The translations under genes and the position numbers were made by a program. This document shows positions 6,791 to 12,516 of a DNA stretch of 12,593 nucleotides, in pieces. Source of the stretch: an uncultured Selenomonas sp. (lineage in GTDB: Bacteria > Bacillota > Negativicutes > Selenomonadales > Selenomonadaceae); contig CAMURM010000017.1 in assembly GCA_947097535.1 (NCBI GenBank), positions 1 through 12,593 of the forward strand, written 5' to 3'. Below the pieces are notes generated by a model. It saw nothing but the letters and a program-made list of their open reading frames with translations. It was not told the origin of the DNA and searched no databases. Position 1 is the stretch's first letter, and every line of letters starts with the position of its first letter.

Positions 6791-7828
6791 ATGGAAAACG
6801 AAACCCAGGAAAAGAGCAGGCTGAACATCCCCATCCTGCAAAAGATGTCGGACATGCCCGGCGGTCTCGTCATCATCCCCCTCGTCATCGCCGTGGCAAT
6901 CGCGACGTTTGCACCGCAGTTCTTCCAGATCGGCGGCTATGTGACGGCGCTTTTCTACAACGGAAACGCCTGTATGATGGGCTTCTTCCTCATCGTCTGC
7001 GGCTCGATGATCGACATTAAGCAGGTCGGCATGCCGCTCTACAAAGGCTGCATCATGACGGGCATCAAGTTCCTGCTCGGCGTCGCCGTCGGCGTGCTCG
7101 TCGGCAAATTCTGCGGCCCCGACGGTTTCCTCGGCATTGCGCCGTTCGTCTTCATCGCCGCGTTCACGAACTCGAACGGCTCGTTGTACATCTCGCTCTC
7201 CTCGCAGTTCGGCAATGCGACCGATACGGGAGCCATCTCGATTCTCTCCCTGAACGACGGCCCCTTCTTCACGCTGGTGGCGCTCGGTGCGACGGGGCTG
7301 GCGAACATCCCGCTCTCGACGCTGGTCGCGGTTCTCATACCGCTTCTGATCGGCTTCGTCTGGGGCAATCTGGATAAGGCGTTTCGCCAGACGTGCAAGG
7401 TGGCACAGCCCATCGTCACGTTCTTCATGACGATCTCCATCGGTGCGAAGACCGATATCGCGACCATCGTCACGGCAGGCGCCTCCGGCCTTGTGCTCGG
7501 TCTTCTGTCCGCGCTCACGGCGATCATCTTCTTCATCCTCATCAACTTGCTGCTGCCACGCAAGGAGCGCAATGCCATGGGCGCCGCCATCGGTACGACG
7601 GCTCTGAACTCGGCGATGACTCCGGCGGCGGTCGCCGAAGCGGATCCCGAATACCTCGCCGTGGTGCCGACGGCTACCGCACAGTGCGCGACGGCGTCGA
7701 TCATCACGCTGGCGCTCTGCCCCTTCATCACGGCGGCGTTCGACAAGTACATGATGAGCCGTCAGCTCGGAATCTACGGACCGGAAGGCTGGGCGCATGA
7801 AAAGGCGCTGCGCCTTGCGAGCAAATAA
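6791..7828 (+). CDS. kdgT: KdgT-family acid sugar permease
   Basis: Inner-membrane carrier of the 2-keto-3-deoxygluconate permease family, 345 residues, the family's usual size. Start ATG 6791 has TAGGAGG at 6776-6782. About ten hydrophobic segments run through it, for example VIIPLVIAVAIATF (27-40), FFLIVCGSMID, FLLGVAVGVLVG and GLLSALTAIIFFILINLL. Family-like stretches include FIAAFTNSNGSLY, LSLNDGPFFTLVALGATGLA and GTTALNSAMTPAAVAEADP. Characterised KdgT imports 2-keto-3-deoxygluconate by proton symport. Here it lies between an acid-sugar kinase and sugar-phosphate isomerases, with no KDG kinase or aldolase in sight, so the cargo is more likely the tetronate or pentonate that the kinase phosphorylates. 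The next gene's RBS overlaps its stop codon, showing co-expression. Confidence 0.9.
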   Translation: MENETQEKSRLNIPILQKMSDMPGGLVIIPLVIAVAIATFAPQFFQIGGYVTALFYNGNACMMGFFLIVCGSMIDIKQVGMPLYKGCIMTGIKFLLGVAVGVLVGKFCGPDGFLGIAPFVFIAAFTNSNGSLYISLSSQFGNATDTGAISILSLNDGPFFTLVALGATGLANIPLSTLVAVLIPLLIGFVWGNLDKAFRQTCKVAQPIVTFFMTISIGAKTDIATIVTAGASGLVLGLLSALTAIIFFILINLLLPRKERNAMGAAIGTTALNSAMTPAAVAEADPEYLAVVPTATAQCATASIITLALCPFITAAFDKYMMSRQLGIYGPEGWAHEKALRLASK

Positions 7829-7840
7829 AGGAGGAAGCCG

Positions 7841-8419
7841 ATGGAAGCCAGAAGCGGCGAGACTCTGCCCTCGTTGGGTGAAGAGAAAATCACGGTAGCG
7901 ATGCGGCAGGAATTTCTCTTTGATTTCTTCCTCTATCATGCCTATTCGAAGTTCAGCGGTTTTCTGACGAATATTCTCGAATTTTCCATCTTTATTCTCG
8001 GCGTCTATTCGTACTGGCTGGGTGAAGCGGATGGCAGGGACTGCGCCTTCTTTGTGGCGGCCGCTGCCCTCTTCATCGCGGCGACGCCGCTTCAGCTCAA
8101 GTGGAAGGCGAGGCGTGCCATGAAGGAGGCGGACTACCGCCTGCCGCTCGACTACACATTTACCGATCGTGAGGGCATCCTGGTGGAAAGGGAGGGCAGC
8201 ACGATCTTTTACCCCTGGGAGAAGCTCAAGAGAGCCGCCGTGGCTCCGAAGACGATCATCCTCTACGTCGGAGACGAGCAGGCGCTTGTCCTGCCGAAGG
8301 AAAGTTTCGGCGATAAGTTTGCGAAGATTTATCAGATCATTGCCGTCAATCTCGGACGTAGCCGTTATTTGAAGGCGGAGGCGGCAGAATCGTCCGCCGA
8401 GGCTGCGGTGAAAGCGTGA
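7841..8419 (+). CDS. YcxB-like membrane protein
   Basis: A 192-residue protein with start ATG 7841 and a very strong RBS (AAAGGAGG, 7827-7834) overlapping the permease stop codon. Two hydrophobic segments (about 40-60 and 68-84) form a hairpin in the membrane. They are followed by a basic stretch and a cytoplasmic domain of the YcxB-like type: YTFTDREGILVEREGSTI, then the characteristic FYPWEKLKRA and a closing LVLPKESF. YcxB-like proteins are widespread and uncharacterised; the C-terminal part resembles a PH-like beta domain. The tail after residue 178 is Ala/Glu rich. Such proteins are not known parts of acid-sugar catabolism. Its place directly after the permease suggests, but does not show, a role at the membrane with the transporter. 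Confidence 0.8.
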   Translation: MEARSGETLPSLGEEKITVAMRQEFLFDFFLYHAYSKFSGFLTNILEFSIFILGVYSYWLGEADGRDCAFFVAAAALFIAATPLQLKWKARRAMKEADYRLPLDYTFTDREGILVEREGSTIFYPWEKLKRAAVAPKTIILYVGDEQALVLPKESFGDKFAKIYQIIAVNLGRSRYLKAEAAESSAEAAVKA

Positions 8420-8458
8420 ATCCGAAGGAGTCAAAGCGGAGAAAGGTCAGGATGCAGA

Positions 8459-8896
8459 ATGAAGATTGCCATGGGTTGCGACCCGAATGCAGAGGATTTC
8501 AAGAAGGAAATGAAGGAGTACGTCGAGGCTCTTGGTCACGAAGTAACGGACTTCGGCAGCGAGGACACCATCTATGCACGCGTCGCCGTGAAGGTGGGAG
8601 AGGAAGTAGCCGCGGGTCACTTCGAGAGGGGCATCCTTTTCTGCGGCACGGGGCTCGGCGTCATGCTCGCGGCCAATAAGGTCAAGGGCATACGCGCAGC
8701 CAATGTGACGAACGTCTATGCCGCTAAGCGCGCCGTCCTGAGCAACGACTGCAACATCATCACGCTCGGCTCGCAGGTGACGGGCAATATGCTCGCGAAG
8801 GAGCTGATCAGTGCCTACCTTGCCAGCGAGTACACCTATAACGAGCGCTCGGGCAAGAAGGTCGACGCGATCAATGCGTACGACGACGCACGCTGA
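8459..8896 (+). CDS. rpiB: RpiB-family isomerase, probably D-erythrulose-4-phosphate isomerase
   Basis: RpiB/LacAB-family sugar-phosphate isomerase, 145 residues, complete. ATG 8459 gives MKIAMGCDPNAEDF; ATG 8452 is out of frame. The catalytic Cys is present (C62 in FCGTGLGV). Two residues of ribose-5-phosphate isomerases are changed: the His of the usual GxDHxG opening is Pro (P9), and the His of the RxHND segment, credited with opening the furanose ring, is Ser (S95 in AVLSNDCNIITLGS). From memory, the RpiB-type enzyme of the Brucella/Rhizobium erythritol pathway (EryI, also DerI), which converts D-erythrulose-4-phosphate to D-erythrose-4-phosphate, has the same kind of change (ALSNNAQIITMG). 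A tetrose phosphorylated on O4 cannot form a furanose, so ring opening is not needed. The TPI paralogue follows 20 bases later, as in ery operons. LacA/LacB-like use is a weaker alternative. Confidence 0.88.
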   Translation: MKIAMGCDPNAEDFKKEMKEYVEALGHEVTDFGSEDTIYARVAVKVGEEVAAGHFERGILFCGTGLGVMLAANKVKGIRAANVTNVYAAKRAVLSNDCNIITLGSQVTGNMLAKELISAYLASEYTYNERSGKKVDAINAYDDAR

Positions 8897-8916
8897 ATCG
8901 TCATGAAGGAGCGGTT

Positions 8917-9717
8917 ATGGAAAAACTTTATTTCGGCACGAACCTGAAGATGTATAAGAACATCCGGGAAACGACGGCCTATCTTGATGAGCTGACGGAA
9001 CGAACGAAAGATCTGGGGCGGAAGGAGATGGAGCTATTCGTCATCCCTTCCTATACATCGCTGCCCGATGCCGTCAAGATTAAGAATCGCGCCCTCGTGC
9101 AGTTGGGGGCACAGAACATGGGCTGGGAGGAGCAGGGACAGTTCACGGGCGAAATCAGCCCGCTGATGCTCACGGAGCTGGGGCTGGACCTCGTCATGGT
9201 TGGTCACTCGGAGCGGCGTCATGTGTTCCGTGAGACCGATTACGAGGAGAACCGAAAGGTTCTTTGCGCTCTGCAGCATGGCCTTGCGGCGCTGCTCTGT
9301 GTGGGGGAGACAGCAGAGGAGAAGGACTATGGAATCGCTGACGAAGTGCTGCGCAGGCAGCTGATCGCCGGTTTCCACGGCATCTCAAAGGATCGGGCGA
9401 AGGTGCTGACGGACGGCGCCTGCCCCAAGCTCCGGGTCGCCTACGAACCCGTTTGGGCGATCGGCGTCCACGGCAAACCGGCGAGCGTCGCCTATGCACA
9501 GGAAAAACATCGTGTGCTCAAGGAATGCCTGGTCGAAATATTCGGTGCAGCGGGGGCGAAGGTGCCGGTGCTCTACGGCGGCAGCGTCAATCCCGACAAT
9601 GCAGAGGCTTTGATCGCACAGCCGGCGGTGGACGGACTCTTCGTCGGACGGAGCGCCTGGCAGGCGGAGGCTTTCGACAAGCTGATTCGCGCGGCGATAA
9701 AGAGCGCACGGCAATAG
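8917..9717 (+). CDS. tpiA: triosephosphate isomerase paralogue, possibly L-erythrulose-1-phosphate isomerase
   Basis: TIM-barrel enzyme of the triosephosphate isomerase family, 266 residues, start ATG 8917 with AAGGAG at 8906-8911. Catalytic residues are kept: N9 and K11 in GTNLKMY (GNWKMN in ordinary TPI), H97 in GHSERR, E177 in YEPVW, and the phosphate loop VLYGGSVNPDNA (218-229). Substrate-side loops differ from ordinary TPI: the flexible lid reads AIGVHGKPAS (181-190) instead of AIGTGKTAT, and the last phosphate loop reads DGLFVGRSAW rather than DGxLVGGASL. Such features suit the EryH/LerI group, which interconverts L-erythrulose-1-phosphate and D-erythrulose-4-phosphate beside an RpiB partner. 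If PdxA2 makes DHAP, an ordinary TPI role is also possible. It is the last gene of the operon; a terminator starts right after the stop codon. Confidence 0.88.
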   Translation: MEKLYFGTNLKMYKNIRETTAYLDELTERTKDLGRKEMELFVIPSYTSLPDAVKIKNRALVQLGAQNMGWEEQGQFTGEISPLMLTELGLDLVMVGHSERRHVFRETDYEENRKVLCALQHGLAALLCVGETAEEKDYGIADEVLRRQLIAGFHGISKDRAKVLTDGACPKLRVAYEPVWAIGVHGKPASVAYAQEKHRVLKECLVEIFGAAGAKVPVLYGGSVNPDNAEALIAQPAVDGLFVGRSAWQAEAFDKLIRAAIKSARQ

Positions 9718-9761
9718 AAAACAGGCGGCTTCATGATGCGTCATGAGGCCGCCCGTTTTTT
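9718..9761 (+). terminator. operon terminator after the TPI paralogue gene
   Basis: AAAC-A-GGCGGC-TTCATGA pairs with TCATGAG-GCCGCC-C-GTTT around a short loop and ends in TTTTTT (9756-9761). The stem begins immediately after the TAG stop, so most transcripts should end here before the regulator gene. Confidence 0.9.
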
Positions 9762-9825
9762 GGGGATTTTCCTATAGGAGAAACTGGAGAGACGCAGGTC
9801 AGCGAGGGAATTTTATCGTTTCCTG

Positions 9826-9854
9826 TTGTTTTTCCTGCTGTTTCGATATAAAAT
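9826..9854 (+). promoter_or_regulatory. promoter of the DeoR-family gene (TTGTTT - 17 bp - TAAAAT)
   Basis: TTGTTT (9826-9831) and TAAAAT (9849-9854) stand 17 bases apart in a locally AT-rich stretch. The block around the -10 (GATATAA, ATATAAAT, AAAGATA in order, 9845-9867) has the same words in the same order as the operon promoter region (2414-2438), which may mark a shared operator and autoregulation. Confidence 0.5.
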
Positions 9855-9926
9855 ATAAATAAAGATACATTGAAGAATGAATCAGGGAGAGGAAAGACGA
9901 GAGGTGCTCCCGCGAAAGGACGAGTT

Positions 9927-10751
9927 ATGTTTGCGATTGAACGAAGAGAGAAGATACAGCAGATCCTCCGCGAGAACGGCACGGCGAAGACGACGGAACT
10001 GTGTGCGGCGCTGGACGCTTCCCCTGCCACCATACGCAACGACCTCAATCTGATGGCGAAGCAGGGACTTTTGCAGAAGATTCACGGCGGCGCCTCTTCT
10101 CTGTCAGAAAAAGGGCAGCCGCAGCTGCAGACGGTCGAGGCGACCGCGCTCCTGCGCCCCGAGGCTTTCAGCTTCCATAGGCGCGAGATGCAGCATGCGG
10201 AAGAAAAGGATGCGATTGCTGAGGCGGCGCTTGCATATATCAAGGACAATCAGTGCATTCTGCTCGATGCAAGCTCTACGGCGCTGACGCTGGCAAAGAA
10301 GCTGACGCGCTTCCGCAAGCTCCTCGTCGTGACGAACGGCGTCTACACGATGCTCACCTTGAAGGATACGCCGAACATCGATACGATCATCATCGGCGGG
10401 ATCGTGCGCAAAAACTCCGGCTTCATCGAAGGTACGATTGGCGCGGATATCCTGCGCCACTTCCATGTCGATGTCGCCTTCGTCTCCGCCAACGGCTTCT
10501 CGGCGAAAGAAGGACTGACCGATTTCAACATCTATGAGGTCGAGCTCAAGCGCCGCATGTTGGAAAACTGCAACCACATCATCGCCATGATCGATTCCTC
10601 GAAGTTCGACCGCGTGTCGTCTTCGAGTTTCCTGGCAGCCGCAGATATCGATGTTCTCCTGACCGACGACAAGCTCCCGGCAGAAATGGTAGAGCGATGC
10701 AGGAAGCACGGCGTCAATGTACGGGTTTGTACGCGAAAACAGGACGCTTGA
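9927..10751 (+). CDS. DeoR-family transcriptional repressor
   Basis: Sugar-responsive repressor, 274 residues. Start ATG 9927 is chosen for AAAGGA (9915-9920) and because MFAIERREKIQQIL is the standard DeoR opening; an in-frame TTG at 9870 would add 19 atypical residues. The N-terminal winged helix-turn-helix covers about 4-57 (TAKTTELCAALDASPATIRN, then DLNLMAKQGLLQKIHGGA). The C-terminal sensor domain has LLDASSTALTLAKKL (112-126), VVTNGVYTM, IGGIVRKNSGFIEG, ADIDVLLTD and related family stretches; it normally binds a phosphorylated sugar that releases the DNA. The gene lies just after the operon terminator with its own promoter. It most likely represses the 2483-9717 operon and itself, and the inducer would be a pathway phosphate intermediate. 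Target and inducer are inferred from position and shared upstream words. Confidence 0.92.
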   Translation: MFAIERREKIQQILRENGTAKTTELCAALDASPATIRNDLNLMAKQGLLQKIHGGASSLSEKGQPQLQTVEATALLRPEAFSFHRREMQHAEEKDAIAEAALAYIKDNQCILLDASSTALTLAKKLTRFRKLLVVTNGVYTMLTLKDTPNIDTIIIGGIVRKNSGFIEGTIGADILRHFHVDVAFVSANGFSAKEGLTDFNIYEVELKRRMLENCNHIIAMIDSSKFDRVSSSSFLAAADIDVLLTDDKLPAEMVERCRKHGVNVRVCTRKQDA

Positions 10752-10757
10752 ATACGA

Positions 10758-10817
10758 AAAGGCACGGCCGCAGATCGTCCCTTTCGGGGCGGTACAGCAG
10801 CCGTGCCTTTCTGTTTG
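10758..10817. terminator. bidirectional terminator between convergent deoR-type gene and trpD
   Basis: AAAGGCACGGC (10758-10768) pairs perfectly with GCCGTGCCTTT (10800-10810). An inner CGTCCC/GGGGCG stem capped by TTTC makes a second level. It has short T-runs on both strands, so it can serve the repressor gene from the left and trpD from the right. The 98 bases from 10818 to trpD show nothing further. Confidence 0.85.
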
Positions 10818-10915
10818 TGCGCTCGGCGGCGCATGTTTCTAACCGATGAAAGACCGAGTCTGTCCGGCAGCGGAAAAGACGCAGCTGAGGATGAGACGAT
10901 TTACCGCGAGGTGCT

Positions 10916-11935
10916 TCAGCGGTTCGATTGATCGATGAAAGCCTGCAGCTTTTTCTCTGCGGCGCCGCTTTCGATGAGGCTGCGGGCTTTTTCTATGCCG
11001 TCTTTTATGGAGTCGGCTTTGCCGCCGATGTAGATGGCGGCGCCGGCGTTCAAAAGTACGATGTCGGTCTTCGACCCCTGGGCGCCCGTGAGGATGGCGC
11101 GCGTGACGGCGGCATTTTCTTCTGCCGTGCCGCCGACGATGTCGCTCTTTGCGGCGCGCTTCATGCCGAAGTCCTCGGGGCAGATCGTGTACGTCTTGTA
11201 CCAGCCGGCCTTGAACTCAGAGATCTTCGTGGGGGCGCTGACGGAGATCTCGTCGAGGCAGTCCGTGCCGTAGATGACCATGCCGCGCTTGACGCCGAGG
11301 TCGATGAGCACGCGGGTCAGAGGCTCCAGCAGGTACTCGTCGTAGACGCCGAGAAGCATGCGCTCAGGCTTGGCGGGATTCGTCAAGGGGCCGAGGATGT
11401 TGAAGACGGTGCGGATGCCGAGCTCCTTGCGGATGTCGCCGACGTATTTCATCGAGGCGTGGTATTTCTGCGCGAACATGAAGCAAAGGCCGATGCTTCC
11501 GAGAAGCTCCGTGCATTTTTCGGGCGCGAGGCTGATGTTGACGCCGAGCGCTTCGAGGCAGTCGGCGGCGCCGCTCTTCGACGATGCCGCGCGGTTGCCG
11601 TGCTTGGCGACGGGGACGCCGGCGGCGGCGATGATGAAGGAGGCCGTCGTCGATATGTTGATGCTGCCCGCGTGGTCGCCGCCCGTGCCGACGATCTCAA
11701 GCACCTCGATGCCGGGATGCTCGACGGCCAGGGCGTGCTCGCGCATGGCGGCGGCGGAGCCGGCGATCTCTGCCGTCGTCTCCGCCTTGGCGCTCTTCGT
11801 CGAGAGCGCGGCGAGGTAGGCGGCGTTTTCGGTGGGACTCGTTTCGCCGCTCATGATCTCGTTCATCACGGTGTAGGCTTCCTGATATGTCAGGTCGTGC
11901 TTGCTGACGATCTTCTGGATGGCTTCTTTTATCAT
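10916..11935 (-). CDS. trpD: anthranilate phosphoribosyltransferase
   Basis: Second committed step of tryptophan synthesis: joins anthranilate to PRPP, giving phosphoribosyl-anthranilate and pyrophosphate in the cytoplasm. The 339-residue product is full length. Motifs: the PRPP/anthranilate loop VGTGGD (82-87), NISTTAS (93-99), KHGNRAASSKSGAADCLEAL (111-130), RTVFNILGPLTNP (175-187) and the metal-binding LDEIS (227-231). The usual N-terminal helical domain is present (LTYQEAYTVMNEIMSGETS). Start ATG (complement of 11933-11935) has AAAGGAG nine bases upstream (complement of 11945-11951). There are no other trp genes on either side, so this is an isolated copy with its own promoter, convergent with the repressor gene. 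The short leader shows no peptide or attenuator. Whether a second trpD lies in a trp operon elsewhere cannot be seen here. Confidence 0.95.
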   Translation of the reverse strand: MIKEAIQKIVSKHDLTYQEAYTVMNEIMSGETSPTENAAYLAALSTKSAKAETTAEIAGSAAAMREHALAVEHPGIEVLEIVGTGGDHAGSINISTTASFIIAAAGVPVAKHGNRAASSKSGAADCLEALGVNISLAPEKCTELLGSIGLCFMFAQKYHASMKYVGDIRKELGIRTVFNILGPLTNPAKPERMLLGVYDEYLLEPLTRVLIDLGVKRGMVIYGTDCLDEISVSAPTKISEFKAGWYKTYTICPEDFGMKRAAKSDIVGGTAEENAAVTRAILTGAQGSKTDIVLLNAGAAIYIGGKADSIKDGIEKARSLIESGAAEKKLQAFIDQSNR

Positions 11936-11997
11936 GGTATGGAGCTCCTTTGCGTTGGGATGAAATGGAATCGTGTATCGAGGTTCGAATGTTCCTT

Positions 11998-12026
11998 AGT
12001 ATACTATGACAGTAGGTTTTTGGCAA
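11998..12026 (-). promoter_or_regulatory. trpD promoter (TTGCCA - 17 bp - TATACT, minus strand)
   Basis: On the minus strand TTGCCA (complement of 12021-12026) and TATACT (complement of 11998-12003) are 17 bases apart, a near-consensus promoter. Transcription would start near 11991, leaving about 55 bases of leader to the trpD start. Confidence 0.7.
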
Positions 12027-12057
12027 TAAAGGAAGGGCTGATAAAAGGAAGTCGCCC

Positions 12058-12108
12058 GGATTTGTGCAGATGCGTGAAGATCGGTGGCTGAATTTATCAG
12101 TGGTTCCT
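12058..12108 (-). repeat. left copy of an inverted dispersed repeat
   Basis: Bases 12066-12108 are the reverse complement of 12505-12547 over 43 bases with two mismatches. Just outside, GGATTTGT (12058-12065) matches the complement of 12566-12573, so homology continues after an 18-base gap. The copy lies upstream of the trpD promoter. Confidence 0.85.
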
Positions 12109-12116
12109 GAAGTAAG

Positions 12117-12151
12117 CAAACAGCCCGACGGATTGTTCGTCGGGCTGTTTG
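12117..12151. terminator. perfect 14-bp stem hairpin between trpD and the Rpn fragment
   Basis: CAAACAGCCCGACG (12117-12130) pairs perfectly with 12138-12151 around a 7-base loop. The arms end in AAAC/GTTT, giving short T-runs on both strands. It sits between the left repeat and the promoter of the Rpn fragment, so it may be a relic terminator of a lost neighbour or an insulator. Confidence 0.7.
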
Positions 12152-12166
12152 TCTGTATAGATTTTA

Positions 12167-12175
12167 TGGTATAAT
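12167..12175 (+). promoter_or_regulatory. extended -10 promoter of the Rpn fragment
   Basis: TGGTATAAT is a perfect extended -10 element (TGn plus TATAAT at 12170-12175). The only -35 candidate, TTGTCT at 12149-12154, is 15 bases away and overlaps the hairpin. GGAG at 12202-12205 is the RBS for ATG 12214. Confidence 0.55.
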
Positions 12176-12213
12176 AAAAAGAAAAAAGACTTTTTGCAAA
12201 TGGAGAAACGACA

Positions 12214-12516
12214 ATGGGAACAAGACAGAAAGGCAGGCAATACCAAGATACAGTATTCCGTATGTACTTCAATGATGAGAGGCGACTGAAAGAGGTTTCC
12301 GGTGCTTTACATGGAAGAGTGTATGCGCCGGAAGAAGATTTGCAAATCATGACGCTGGAAGGAGCGTTTCTGTCACAGCTGAAAAATGACATTTCCTTCC
12401 TGTTGATGAATCGCCATTTATTATTCATCGAGCATCAGAGTACAATGAATCAAAATATGGCACTGCGTTGCCTGTACTACGTTTGCGAACAGCTGAGAGA
12501 ATATAGGAACCACTGA
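12214..12516 (+). pseudogene. Rpn-family nuclease/putative transposase, truncated N-terminal fragment
   Basis: The 100-residue product matches the N-terminal third of Rpn-type (recombination-promoting nuclease, PD-(D/E)XK-like) proteins, often annotated as putative transposases of about 300 residues. Recognisable parts: DTVFRMYFNDERRLKEVSGAL and the conserved run KNDISFLLMNRHLLFIEHQST followed by NQNMALRCLYYV, which carries the Asp and the E-H-Q of the nuclease core. After LREY the frame passes into the repeat at 12505, which supplies the last codons (Arg-Asn-His) and the TGA stop. Promoter, RBS and start are intact, so the short product could be made, but it lacks the rest of the nuclease domain and the C-terminal region. 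The G+C content is lower than in the neighbouring genes, suggesting a mobile or recently gained origin. Confidence 0.8.

Noticed and set aside
6785..8434. Long minus-strand open frame (549 codons) opposite the permease and YcxB-like genes
   Set aside because: Its translation is rich in Arg, His, Asp and Glu with no motif, as expected from the complement of GC-rich genes; both plus-strand genes have clear families and RBS.
9870..9926. TTG start giving the repressor 19 extra residues
   Set aside because: The ATG at 9927 has a good RBS and gives the standard DeoR-family opening.
10928..12091. Plus-strand open frame (387 codons) opposite trpD
   Set aside because: Composed mostly of Ala, Asp, Gly, Val and Arg without motifs; complete trpD lies on the other strand with promoter and RBS.
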